This document shows positions 43,108-53,783 of a DNA stretch of 64,000 nt, one piece after another. Every line of letters begins with the position of its first letter. Positions within the stretch are counted from its first letter, which is position 1. The position numbers and the translations under genes are program-made. A model generated the notes under the pieces. It saw only the letters and a program-made list of their open reading frames with translations, did no database searches and had not been told where the DNA came from. This DNA comes from Strigamia acuminata (lineage: Eukaryota > Arthropoda > Chilopoda > Geophilomorpha > Linotaeniidae), in contig OX442314.1 of NCBI GenBank assembly GCA_949358305.1, positions 61,885,369 through 61,949,368 of the forward strand, written 5' to 3'.

Positions 43108-45080
43108 TCCACCACTTTGGCGTCGGACTTCAGTGGGGGCCCTCTGTCGTTTCCCGGAACGACCCAGGGTTTATAACAGTGCGGGCATAGTGGAGCGTTC
43201 AATTTAATGTCGCGCATATACCAGCGTTCACGCCTGTTTTTAGCCCACTCCGCTCCGGGTGGCAATTTAATGTCTTTCGGCGGGCCGGAGTCCAGAGCAA
43301 AAGAGTAGTTTTGACTGCAGACATGAGGTTCTCCAGTCTCTACCGGTGGCTTAATCTCAACAGGAGGCGCAGATTTTGCAGCCGTAATACTACGGACTGT
43401 CTGTGCCATTACGCTTTGATTGTCATCATCAAACATGCCACCTTCCTCTAGTTCACCCAAGACTTCCATCACGGCCGCAACCTTATTGCGCGTGAAAAAA
43501 TGTCGAGTCGAGTTCTTAACCATCTCAACCGGTTTCTTCACGGCGGCTTCTTGCTTAGTCTGAGCTGCATGCTGGGGAACCGGCATTTGGCCTCGCTTAA
43601 CCCCGTGCAGGTCGAAATCTCTTTTATGGAGAGATCGTAGTTGCAGCTCGCTATCTGCTTGCTGTCCCCTAACAATGGCTTGTGACAAGGTTAATACGCC
43701 CATTTGACGCATGACTTCCGCAACATCAGGTTGCAGTCGTCGCTGGGCTATATCCCATTTTTGACTGTCCCCAACTATCCCTGTTTTCTGTAGGAATCGG
43801 TTAGTCTCGCGCAAGAATTTTGCAGTTGGCTCCCCCATCGCCTGTCGCTTTTCCGCCAAATTGACAGTAGCTTCAGCGACGGTAAGAGAGAACGCGTCTT
43901 TAAACAAATGCGCGAACTCATCCCAAAACTCAGGCTTCGGAAGCAAATCAATGTACCAGTCCAGAGCCTCGCCTTTTAAAGCTTGAGGCACATAATACTC
44001 AAGATACACCGACTCCGCCATTCCCGAAGTAAAGAAATGGGCTCGCAGTTGAGTGAGAAACAAATCCACTGCGTTATAGGCGCCCTTGCCAACATCGAAC
44101 TCCGGTAACTTCCCCATCCTCATACCGGAAGTTCGAGCAAACTGTTGTGGTTGCTGCCGCCATTGCTGTTGCGGTAATTGCCCTGTCTGTTGAAATACAG
44201 GTATTTGTGAAACAGCACCAGTTTGAAGCGGAACATTAGGCCTTGGCCGCTGCCCACTTTGAGAGTTTCTCTCTCTTTCCAGCTGGCTCAACGGTATGGA
44301 TGGCGGTGCACCCATTACCGATGCCTTACTGCGAATTATTGATCGCATTATTTCGCTGTTAACTTGGACAACGACCGGATCCACTTCACGAGACTGCACA
44401 TGGATTCTCCCCTGCACAGCGGGTGCTGCACGGGCCCCACCCAATATTATCTCACTTGGCGTTAGGATTATAGACGCGTCTCCAGTGGAACGAGGTATAA
44501 TTTGGGGAACCGTCCGCCCCGACACGCCCAGGAGGATATGAGGTTCCTGTGGCGGCGGAATTAATGGAATTCCAGCCGCCAACGGCGGTTGTCGAGCAGC
44601 ACAGTCCTCCACCACTTTCCTTACACGTTCGACTGTATCCTCGGCCCAACCATGCAATTGTGCATTTATGGCCCGATCCAGTCTTGCGGAAATTGCCACC
44701 TCCATATCATGGAGATAAGCCCCCAAACCAGGCACCTCCGGTGGCGCTTCTGATTCATTTCTTGTTGGAGCCGAAGCAATATTTTGCAAACGCGCTGGTT
44801 CTTCCAACTCAGCTATAGCGCTGGCCGGAGTCACAGTATGCACGCTTATCGGCCCCTCCAAAGTGGGGTTTATATCTCTTTCCATAGAGCTAAGCTGGTC
44901 AGTGGAATCTGTTGGTATTTCCTCTAGCATTCCACGAAGAGCGCCCGGTCTTAGGCCGCGCATTCGCTCTGCTTCCTCACGTCGCTGTCTCTCCTCGCGT
45001 AAACGCACAGGATCCCAGCGATCTATGAGGTCGGCAAACATCCCTCTCTTTTTCTCGGGAGTTTCTTCCTTATTCGCCAT
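43092..45080 (-). CDS. gag: Element 3 Gag
   Basis: The frame opens at GTG 45113, but the first ATG is 45080 (MANKEETPEKKRG), giving 662 residues to the TAG at 43094-43092. The N-terminal 200 residues are charged, with heptad-like R/E/L patterns. A proline/glutamine-rich stretch lies at about 290-330. The capsid-like core at about 335-490 carries GKLPEFDVGK, LKGEALDWYIDLLP and FAHLFKDAFSL, typical of retrotransposon Gag. No CCHC knuckle is present; the only metal-like motif is a single CPHC close to the C-terminus. RNA binding may therefore rest on the basic tail or on another protein. Pol follows in the -1 frame. No breaks. Confidence 0.9.
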   Translation of the reverse strand: MANKEETPEKKRGMFADLIDRWDPVRLREERQRREEAERMRGLRPGALRGMLEEIPTDSTDQLSSMERDINPTLEGPISVHTVTPASAIAELEEPARLQNIASAPTRNESEAPPEVPGLGAYLHDMEVAISARLDRAINAQLHGWAEDTVERVRKVVEDCAARQPPLAAGIPLIPPPQEPHILLGVSGRTVPQIIPRSTGDASIILTPSEIILGGARAAPAVQGRIHVQSREVDPVVVQVNSEIMRSIIRSKASVMGAPPSIPLSQLERERNSQSGQRPRPNVPLQTGAVSQIPVFQQTGQLPQQQWRQQPQQFARTSGMRMGKLPEFDVGKGAYNAVDLFLTQLRAHFFTSGMAESVYLEYYVPQALKGEALDWYIDLLPKPEFWDEFAHLFKDAFSLTVAEATVNLAEKRQAMGEPTAKFLRETNRFLQKTGIVGDSQKWDIAQRRLQPDVAEVMRQMGVLTLSQAIVRGQQADSELQLRSLHKRDFDLHGVKRGQMPVPQHAAQTKQEAAVKKPVEMVKNSTRHFFTRNKVAAVMEVLGELEEGGMFDDDNQSVMAQTVRSITAAKSAPPVEIKPPVETGEPHVCSQNYSFALDSGPPKDIKLPPGAEWAKNRRERWYMRDIKLNAPLCPHCYKPWVVPGNDRGPPLKSDAKVVDPKKK

Positions 45081-45270
45081 GTTCACGAGATAATAAGGGT
45101 AATAGCAGCTCACTGCAAATGATACGCGTTGTATTTAAACAACACGCAATTACTATGAATATTAGTAACTTCGAAACCTTCCTCTCGGCAAATAGTCTCT
45201 TATTAAACGCCACTGAATGCTCTTTAACTAGCAACAGTTTATATGCGTTAGACTGAAAAATTCCAACAGG

Positions 45271-45288
45271 TCCCGGGTTTCGGCACCA
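45271..45288 (-). other. Primer binding site, tRNA-Phe
   Basis: Eighteen bases complementary to the 3' end of eukaryotic tRNA-Phe, whose TCCCGGGTTTCGGCACCA is visible on the plus strand. Two bases (CG) separate it from the 5' LTR. The leader from here to the Gag ATG is only about 190 bases. Confidence 0.88.
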
Positions 45289-45290
45289 CG

Positions 45291-46280
45291 TATCATGAAC
45301 TGGTTGTTTGGATATTTTAAACCGCGCTTGAAAGACGCGCCAGTACGATTCTAGGAGAGCCTGGTCTCGAATAAGAGCCCGGGCAACGACAAGCAGCCTG
45401 AAGGGTGGCAGCAAGCTTGTCCTCTTACTCGATCATTATACAAATTTAAGCCGGGTCTGTTGGAACTATAAAATGGAAGAGAATGATGCACACGCGCGGA
45501 CTTAACAACGCTAGCGTGGCCTATACTAAGTTTGGTGGGGGCCCCTAATGGCGGAGCGACCAAACCGAGTAATTGCGCACTAACCGCGCACAAAAGACAA
45601 AATAACGACTCATGGCCAACTTGAATCCAATTTCTAATCCTTCGGCGTGTATCAGCGGCATATAAAACACAATAACGAAAGGTCAACGAGAGGAAAGGAA
45701 TTCGAAGATGACACGCGGAATTAAACACGCGATCTGACAATGAACATCCTCAACATGCGTAAATCAATGGCATGGAGTCAATACTGTGAGCAAACACAGG
45801 AGAAAGGATGCCAAATGCTCCGGCCAATTAAGGCTCTTACCAAGCTCATGGTCTTGTACCTTCTGATTGAATCTGGCTTGAAACAGCTCTGAAGTGAACT
45901 TGGGCCAGATCCAATACAGAATCCAAGGTAAGCCAATGAGCAGAGCCAATCAGACGCGTACGTGAATAATTATCACGATGACTAAGCGTGAGTAACTCAA
46001 ACATTCAAATTAGGACGGATAAACTAAATGAAATCAGGAGGGGTAACAGTAGGAAATACACAACTTAGACTAGTCTGATGTGGCTGAATTGAGCCACTCC
46101 AGACTGAGTCAAGGGATGAAAATGAATACAAAAATGAGGTGAAAAGGTAGGAAAACTCAAATATTAGGTTTAAGGATTTATTAGGAGTTTAAACAAAACA
46201 ATGGTTAGGAACACACGGAAAACGCGTACAAACACAACAATTGACAGGATTACATTACGCGTTAATGCCGGGCCGTGACA
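45291..46280 (-). mobile_element. Element 3 5' LTR
   Basis: Right copy of the 990-bp repeat followed by the second CAAC and then satellite DNA. One base differs from the left copy in what I compared (45410). Confidence 0.9.
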
Positions 46281-48455
46281 CAACAAAATTCAACAAAAGT
46301 CAACAAAACTCAACAAAATTCAACAAAATTTAACAAAAGTCAACAAAAGTCAACAAAATTCAACAAAAGTCAACAAAAGTCACAAAATTCAACCGTCATA
46401 CTTGAGTCGAAGCCCGTCATAGTTGAGACAAAGCCCGTCACAGTTGACTCGAAGCCCGTCATAGCTGAGAATCGAAGCCCATCAGAATTCAACAAAAATC
46501 AACAAAATTCAACAAAATTCAACAAAAGTCAACAAAAGTCAACAAAATTCAACAAAAGTCAACAAAATTCAACAAAAGTCAACAAAACTCAACAAAAGTC
46601 AACAAAGTTCAACAAAAGTCAACAAAATTCAACAAAAGTCAACAAAATTCAACAAAAGTCAACAAAAGTTACAAAATACAACCGTCATAGCTGAGTCGAA
46701 GCCCGTCATAATTGAGTCGAAGCCCGTCATAATTGAGTCGAAGCCCGTCATAATTGAGTCAAAGCCCATCAGAATTCAACAAAATTCAACGAAATTCAAC
46801 AAAATTTAATAAAAGTCAACAAAAGTGACAAAATTCAACCGTCATAGCTGAGAATCGAAGCCCATCAGAATTCAACAAAATTCAACGAAATTCAACAAAA
46901 ATCAACAAAATTCTACAAAATTCAACAAAAGTCAACAAAATTCAACAAAATTCAACAACATTCAACAAAAGTCAACAAAATTCAACAAAACTCAACAAAA
47001 ATTAACAAAAGCCTGTCATAGCTGAGAATCTAACTAAACCCATAAGAATTCAACAAAAATCAACAAAATTCAACAAAATTCAACAAAATTCCACAAAATT
47101 CAACAAAAGTCAACAAAATTCAACAAAATTCAACAAAATTCAACTAAAGTCAACAAAAGTCACAAATTTCAACCGTCATAGTTGAGTCGAAGCCCGTCAT
47201 AGTTGTTGCATAGTTGTTGCATAGTTGTTGCATAGTCGTTGAATTTTCTTAAATTTTCTTGAATTTTCTTGAATTTTCTTGAATTTTCTTGAATTTTCTT
47301 GAATAGTTGTTGCAAAGCATTGCATAGTTGTTGCATAGCATTGCATAGTTGTTGCATAGTTGTTGCATAGTTGTTGCATAGTCGTTGAATTTTCTTGAAT
47401 TTTCTTGAATTTTCTTAAATTTTCTTGAATTTTCTTGAATTTTCTTGAATTTTCTTGAATAGTTGTTGCATAGCGTTGCATAGTTGTTGCATAGCGTTGC
47501 ATAGTTGTTGCATAGTTGTTGCATAGTCGTTGAATTTTCTTAAATTTTCTTGAATTTTCTTGAATTTTCTTGAATTTTCTTAAATTTTCTTGAATTTTCT
47601 TGAATTTTCTTGAATTTTCTTGAATTTTCTTGAATTTTCTTGAATTTTCTTGAATTTTCTTGAATTTTCTTGAATAGTTGTTGCATAGCGTTGCATAGTT
47701 GTGGCATAGCTTTGCATAGTTGTTGTATAGTTGTTGCATAGTCGTTGAATTTTCTTAAATTTTCTTAAATTTTCTTGAATTTTCTTGAATTTTCTTGAAT
47801 TTTCTTGAATTTTCTTGAATTTTCTTGAATAGTTGTTGCATAGCGTTGCATAGTTGTTGCATAGCGTTGCATAGTTGTTGCATAGTTGTTGCATAGTTGT
47901 TGCATAGTCGTTGAATTTTCTTAAATTTTCTTGAATTTTCTTGAATTTTCTTGAATTTTCTTGAATTTTCTTGAATTTTCTTGAATTTTCTTGAATTTTC
48001 TTAAATTTTCTTGAATTTTTTTGAATAGTTGTTGCATAGCGTTGCATAGCGTTGCATAGTTGTTGCATAGTTGTTGTATAGTTGTTGCAGAGTCGTTGAA
48101 TTTTCTTAAATTTTCTTAAATTTTCTTGAATTTTCTTGAATTTTCTTGAATTTTCTTGAATTTTCTTGAATTTTCTTGAATTTTCTTGAATTTTCTTGAA
48201 TAGTTGTTGCATAGCGTTGCATAGTTGTTGCATAGTTGTTGCATAGTTGTTGCATAGTCGTTGAATTTTCTTAAATTTTCCTGAATTTTCTTGAATTTTC
48301 TTGAATTTTCTTGAATTTTCTTGAATTTTCTTGAATTTTCTTGAATTTTCTTAAATTTTCTTGAATTTTTTTGAATAGTTGTTGCATAGCGTTGCATAGC
48401 GTTGCATAGTTGTTGCATAGTTGTTGTATAGTTGTTGCATAGTCGTTGAATTTTC
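46281..48455. repeat. Decamer satellite, right block
   Basis: Continuation of the array cut by element 3. To about 47190 it consists of CAACAAAATT-type decamers with GTCGAAGCCCGTCATA punctuation. From about 47195 it switches to GAATTTTCTT decamers alternating with GTTGCATAGTTGTTGCATAG-type units. The phrase GCATAGTCGTTGAATTTTC recurs about every 150-210 bases (near 47232, 47380, 47525, 47738, 47906, 48090, 48256, 48440), which indicates higher-order repeats. The array ends abruptly inside a Copia integrase sequence. Long frames here are satellite artefacts. Confidence 0.9.
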
Positions 48456-48992
48456 GCAACTTTTAAGGATTTCGTTGCACGGGTGGAGCGGATACAGGAC
48501 GCGAAAGTCAAGGCTATCCGTACGGATCGGGGTGGCGAATTTTTATTAAACGAATTTCTCCGCTACCTTCAAGACAAAGGTATTCAAGGTCAGCGAACGA
48601 ATCCATCATCGCCACAGATGAATGGCACAGCCGAGCGCATAAACCGGACAATGGCCGACAACTTTCGCGCAGTCTTATCCGAAACCAAGTTGCCGGAAGC
48701 GCTCTGGGCCGAGCTCGCGGTTACGTTCGCGTATATCAAGAACCAGTGCCCTCATTCTCGACTTAACAATCAGGTCCCGTACATCCTTTGGCGACAGAGA
48801 GCCCTTTCGTTACGTCATCTACGAAAAGTCGGTTCGAAGTGCTGGGTACACTACACCGCGCCAGGCCGAAAGAAGCTGGATCCGCGGGCCTGGGAGGGGT
48901 ATTTAGTCGGCTACGCCACAGGGACCCGTGGATTCAGAATTTGGAACCCGATGGACAACAAAGTCTACGAGAGAGGTGGTCAAAGTCGATGA
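48456..48992 (+). pseudogene. Copia integrase fragment
   Basis: The reading frame resembles the Copia integrase core from its second catalytic region on. It includes KAIRTDRGGEF, NGTAERINRTMADNF (catalytic Glu in TAERIN) and LPEALWAELAVTFAY, followed by the post-core VGYATGTRGFRIWNP. The N-terminal half, including the first catalytic Asp, is missing because the satellite replaces it before 48456. A one-base frame change near 48970 separates this frame from the linker and RT frame that follows. Confidence 0.85.
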
Positions 48993-50345
48993 GCGACAAT
49001 CTTATCGGAAATCCATCAAAATTTCGCCTCAACGACCTCAGGAATCGTTCACCGGTCCCGGACAGCAGTCCGTAACATTCGATGATAACCTTCATTACCA
49101 TCAGTGGCCAAGGGGATCCGATTCAGAGGCATCCGGACATTCCGCGAACGATTCTGACAATGGAAATAGTCAGCACGTGTCAACTGCATCCGCATCGATG
49201 CACACGCCTCCGGCTTTTCTACACATCCACATTCCACCTCCGACAACTCCGGAACGGGTCTTGCTGGATTTATGTGCGACATTACCTCCGGGTTCCGCAT
49301 CCCTTCGACAATCTCATCACATTTCATACGAAGAGGAACGCGATACTGACCACGACATCCGAGAAATGGATGAATTATCGGTTTATCCCGAGACATCCGA
49401 ACTCATTGACCCGTCAGCGGAACCATCGTCGCATCAATTACCGCCGTCGACACCTCGTCAATCTGCCCCGCCATCGCCTCGCCCATCAGCTCCACCCTCG
49501 CCTCAACGTTCGACAGCACCTCCTCTCCCACGTGAAACACCGGTACCGACGCCGAGATTCATCACAACGCGTCGTCAACAACGCGCTGGTGATCCTGCTA
49601 CACATACGTTGCAGATATTCGACCCCGATCCCATGTCACCAGCTCCGGTATTGGGAACCGAAGTCGCTGCGGCAACCGCTCGTCACACGACTCACATGTG
49701 GCGATTCGTCGGTGGAGATGGAGAGTGTCGTGAATGGGTACGCGAAGAGCATCTCCGGAAGGATCAAAAACCCGGATCAATCGCAATCGACGTTTATTAT
49801 TTTCCAACTCCGAAGATCCGTCTAAGATCTTATCACGACATCGAGGAGTATTGTATGTTGAACAATATTGATTACGATCCCGGACTTTTCTTCTTTGGAA
49901 ATCTCGAGCATAAATTGCCAACTCTTCCGGGCGTTCGTCATGCGGCTCATCTGTGCCGAACCGAACCGGCTTCATTCGCCGAAATACCGAAATTCACTGA
50001 TGCTCCGAAATGGCGTGAAGCAATTGGAGAGGAGCTCGATACGTTCAAAGAGCGAGAAATCTATAAAGAAGTTCCCCGACCACCTGACACCACTATTCTT
50101 GGCTGCAAGTGGATTTTTAAGCTCAAAACCGATGCAGCCGGAACCGTCACCCGATACCGAGCGCGCTTAGTAGCGCAAGGCTTTTATCAAACCCTCGGTG
50201 TGGACTTCGATGAAGTGTTTAGCCCGGTCGTGAACTTCGTGTTAATCCGTCTATTCTTCTGTCTTCTGGTCGTGTTGCGAGGCTGGAAGGACGCCCACCT
50301 CGACGTGAAAGGTGCGTACCTGTACGGGGAGTTAAAGCATAGAGT
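48970..50345 (+). pseudogene. Copia linker and reverse transcriptase N-terminus, truncated
   Basis: In the next frame the element continues through a proline/serine-rich integrase-RT linker (about 49080-49660). The RT start has GCKWIFKLK, VDFDEVFSPVV and HLDVKGAYLYGEL. It stops matching at about 50345, before the YVDD motif, where unrelated sequence begins. The RT words are nearly the same as in the Copia copy at 3046-5263, so both belong to one family. Dead: it lacks an N-terminus, has a frameshift and is truncated on both sides. Confidence 0.87.
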
Positions 50346-50822
50346 ATATATTGTAGCAGAGGACGAAAATATGCACAAATTATTGTGCAAATCGAAAAGA
50401 AAACGTGTAAACGTGGCGATAATGGCGGCGCCCGACCCGGGCGCGCAATATCGCAATTGGGGCGACGTCTGCACGACGCGCACTGAATGGGCACTGTGAA
50501 GTGGCCAGAAAACACTCTTTGCACTTATAGGAGGCGTGCAAATTAAACAACAGACTTGTAAAATAATATAGTTTAATAAAATGATGTAAAACTTACAGTG
50601 GGAATCCTATTTAGGATGAATGACACGGAAATGCGACCATGTGTCGCCATGTTGGAAAAACAAGTGATTGAGTAACGCCATCTGGCGTTGATAGAGAACA
50701 ACAAATACAACTAAATACTAGACAATGCAAGATGCCTAATGCTTAAGGGCTAATAATATATAATATAATATAATAAATTGTGCTCAAAGCATGACAAATG
50801 ATTTGAAATCTTGAATTACATA
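50346..50822. other. Unclassified sequence truncating the Copia fragment
   Basis: About 480 bases that begin TGTAGCAGAGG at about 50353 and become AT-rich towards the right. It has a GC-rich stretch near 50420-50480 and a CGCCATCTGGCG palindrome near 50678. It may be the end of another LTR element, but I see no second copy and no target duplication. No coding region is credible. Confidence 0.35.
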
Positions 50823-51171
50823 ATGGAAATTAACCTTTTCGCGGATTGGCTTCCGCGAAATCCGCATTTCGGGGGCGACTATTCTGGGGATTCCGGGTGG
50901 ACCAAACTTTTCCGGAAAACATCCGGGGTGGTGTTGGGAGTGTCAATAGACTGTTTTGTGTCAAGGTTGTCAATTTTCATGTGAGTATTGGAAGGTTCAT
51001 TTCTGCACATTCTCATGTATTTTTTTTCACAGGAGCGACAAGGAGCGATGAAGCGGGATCGAGCGAGAGTGGGTAAAATAAACTGGTTTACGTCTCCAAT
51101 GCGCGTTCAAGATGGAATACGAACTCGGAATCGACTCCAACACGCGTTCGCGTGACATACGGACGCATTCA
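50823..51171 (+). repeat. Direct repeat flanking palindrome 1, left copy
   Basis: About 350 bases beginning ATGGAAATT and CCTTTTCGCGGATTGGC, repeated in the same orientation at 53351-53703 with scattered substitutions. It holds GGGTGGACCAAAC and GGTGGTGTTGGGAGTGTC. The two copies bracket the inverted repeat between them. Confidence 0.8.
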
Positions 51172-51184
51172 CGACCCAGATCAA

Positions 51185-51885
51185 AAAATGATCTCGTATT
51201 CGACTCGTTTTCGAGTCGAATGCAAATTTTGCCCTTCTTCGACGCGAAATCGTATTCGACTCGTTTTCGAGTCGAATGCGAAATCGTATTCGACTCGTTT
51301 TCGAGTCGAATGCGAGTTTTGCCCTTCTTCAACGCGAAATCGTATTTGACTCGTTTTCGAGTCGAATGCGAATTTTGCCCTTTCTCAACGCGAAATCGTA
51401 TTCGACTCGTTTTCGAGTCGAATGCGAGTTTTGCCCTTCTTCAACGCGAAATCGTATTCGACTCGTTTTCGAGTCGAATGCGAATTTTGCCCTTCTTCGA
51501 CGCGAAATCGTATTCGACTCGTTTTCGAGTCGAATGCGAAATCGTATTCGACTCGTTTTCGAGTCGAATGCGAGTTTTGCCCTTCTTCAACGCGAAATCG
51601 TATTCGACTCGTTTTCGAGTCGAATGCGAATTTTGCCCTTTCTCAACGCGAAATCGTATTCGACTCGTTTTCGAGTCGAATGCGAGTTTTGCCCTTCTTC
51701 AACGCGAAATCGTATTCGACTCGTTTTCGAGTCGAATGCGAATTTTGCCCTTCTTCAACGCGAAATCGTATTCGACTCGTTTTCGAGTCGAATGCGAATT
51801 CGTATTCGACTCGTTTTCGAGTCGAATGCGAATTTTGCCCTTCTTCAACGCGAAATCGTATTCGATTCGCTTTCGAATCGTATAC
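51185..51885. repeat. 56-bp palindromic satellite, left arm of palindrome 1
   Basis: About twelve tandem units, mostly 56 bp, each holding the perfect hairpin CGACTCG-TTTT-CGAGTCG followed by TTTTGCCCTTCTTCAACGCG. Some units are shortened. Stop codons are absent, so all three frames are open. Because 56 is not a multiple of three, each frame gives the same 56-residue super-repeat. Confidence 0.88.
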
Positions 51886-52533
51886 GAGATGGTCGATTTT
51901 TGTTTCCCGGACTTTGATTTGTATTCGAGTTGTTACGAGTTCGTATTTTGATCGTATTCGTATTCGAATCGAATTCGAATCGTATTCGAATCGAATACGA
52001 ATCGAATTCGAGTCGTATTCGAGATGGTCGATGATTTCCACTCGCTCGTATACGCGTTGTATACGAGCTCGTATTTTGATCGTAATCGTAAACGAATCGT
52101 TTACAAGTCGTATACAAGTCGTATACGACGTGTATACACCTCGTATACGAACGAAGTTTGTGAAAACACAATTTCCAAATAAGACGTATGTGACTACTAT
52201 GTGTTTTCATGTCGTAGTAAGTATCCGGTGGATTTTCCAAACTTCGTTCGTATACGAGGTGTATACACGTCGTATACAACTTGTATACGACTTGTAAACG
52301 ATTCGTTTACGATTACGATCAAAATACGAGCTCGTATACAACGCGTATACGAGCGAGTGGAAATCATCGACCATCTCGAATGCGACTCGAATACAATTCG
52401 AATACATCTCGAATACATCTCGAATACGAGTCGTACGAGTCAAAGTCCGGGAACGGGTCATCGACTATCTCGTATTCGACTCGAAAACGAGTCGAATACG
52501 ATTTCGCGTTGAAGAAGGGCAAAACTCGTATTT
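51886..52533. repeat. Core of palindrome 1
   Basis: Inverted repeat with its mirror point near 52199. The arms end in GAACGAAGTTT (to 52159) and AAACTTCGTTC (from 52239) around a 79-base unpaired spacer. The inner arms are full of short palindromes such as CGTATACGA and GAATTCGAATC. The same core occurs at about 56945-57615. Confidence 0.82.
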
Positions 52534-53045
52534 GACTCGAAAACGAGTCGAATACGATTTCGCGTTGAAGAAGGGCAAAACTCGTATTCGACTCGAAAAC
52601 GAGTCGAATACGATTTCGCGTTGAAGAAGGGCAAAATTCGCATTCGACTCGAAAACGAGTCGAATACGATTTCGCGTTGAAGAAGGGCAAAACTCGCATT
52701 CGACTCGAAAACGAGTCGAATACGATTTCGCGTTGAAGAAGGGCAAAACTCGTATTCGACTTGAAAACGAGTCGAATACGATTTCGCGTTGAAGAAGGGC
52801 AAAATTCGCATTCGACTCGAAAACGAGTCGAATACCATTTCGCGTTGAAGAAGGGCAAAACTCGCATTCGACTCGAAAACGAGTCGAATACGATTTCGCG
52901 TTGAAGAAGGGCAAAACTCGTATTCGACTCGAAAACGAGTCGAATACGATTTCGCGTTGAAGAAGGGCAAAACTCGCATTCGACTCGAAAACGAGTCGAA
53001 TACGATTTCGCGTTGAAGAAGGGCAAAACTCGTATTCGATTCAGT
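52465..53045. repeat. 56-bp palindromic satellite, right arm of palindrome 1
   Basis: About ten units of the same 56-bp repeat in inverted orientation. Variation between GTATTC and GCATTC in the units shows that the two arms have evolved separately or were shuffled. From 53046 to 53350 I see no gene or repeat. Confidence 0.88.
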
Positions 53046-53350
53046 GAAACTAAATTTACATGTGCGCGTTGACGCGCGCGATTCGTGTGTTCTACGTGAG
53101 TAAATAGAGTGCGCGTCACATATGAATACGAAATGTCGACCATGCGTCGCCACGATGCCAGTGGACGAATTCTGCGAATTCGTGCAAACGCAGAAAGTTA
53201 AAAATATTCAAATTTGACGCCCACGATGACACGTTCGTAGTAGACGCCTCCACAACTGCTTTTGAAAAGAATTTGATAAATGTTTGGAAATAATATTTAG
53301 GATTTTCTTTAATCATATCAGGAAACTGAAAACAGAAATAAAGTTTATAC

Positions 53351-53703
53351 ATTGGAAATTTTTTATCCTTTTCGCGGATTGGCGTCCGCGAAATCCGCAT
53401 TTCGGGGGAGACTATTCTGCGGATTCCGGGTGGACCAAACTCTTCCGAAAAATGTCCGGGGTGGTGTTGGGAGTGTCGATAGACTGTTTTGTGTCAAGGT
53501 TGCCAATTTTCATGTAAGTATTGGAAGGTTCATTTCTGTGCATTCTCATATATTTTTTTTCACAGGAGCAATGAGGCGCGATAAAGGGGGATCAAGCGAG
53601 AGTGAAAAAGATAAACTCGTTTACGTCTCAAATGCGCGTTTGCGATGGAATACGAACTTGGAATCGACTCCAATACGCGTTCGCGTCGCATACGAACGCA
53701 TTT
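53351..53703 (+). repeat. Direct repeat flanking palindrome 1, right copy
   Basis: Second copy of the block at 50823-51171, in the same orientation. It runs into TTTTCGACTTTGATTAAAAAGG, which marks the start of the large inverted repeat ending near 61150. Confidence 0.8.
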
Positions 53704-53783
53704 ACAACTCGTTTTCGACTTTGATTAAAAAGGAACAAATATGATTAAAAATCAACAAAAATATACAAAACTTGATAAGAAAT

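Larger units (their letters stand above)
33664..46280 (-). mobile_element. Gypsy element 3, full-length LTR retrotransposon
   Basis: A 12.6-kb minus-strand Gypsy element in the decamer satellite. It has two 990-bp LTRs (33664-34653, 45291-46280) with one difference seen (33783 versus 45410). The target duplication CAAC lies at 33660-33663 and 46281-46284. The primer site matches tRNA-Phe. Gag (45080-43092), Pol (43074-38362) and an accessory ORF (37003-35171) are all open. The order of genes matches element 1, but the proteins are only distantly alike, so this is a separate family. On the plus strand the LTR runs from TA to CA. Confidence 0.93.

Noticed and set aside
47169-48511. Long minus-strand frames giving NSRKFKKIQE and CNNYATTMQ-like repeats
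   Set aside because: They arise from stop-free 10-bp satellite units, are open in several frames and have no start context or family resemblance.
50346-50499. C-terminal extension of the Copia RT frame
   Set aside because: Residues after GELKHRVYI do not resemble RT; the frame simply runs into unrelated DNA.
51112-53153. Long overlapping frames on both strands rich in FDSFSSRM and RIRLVFES
   Set aside because: Products of the stop-free 56-bp satellite; all frames are open with the same super-repeat, so there is no evidence of a gene.
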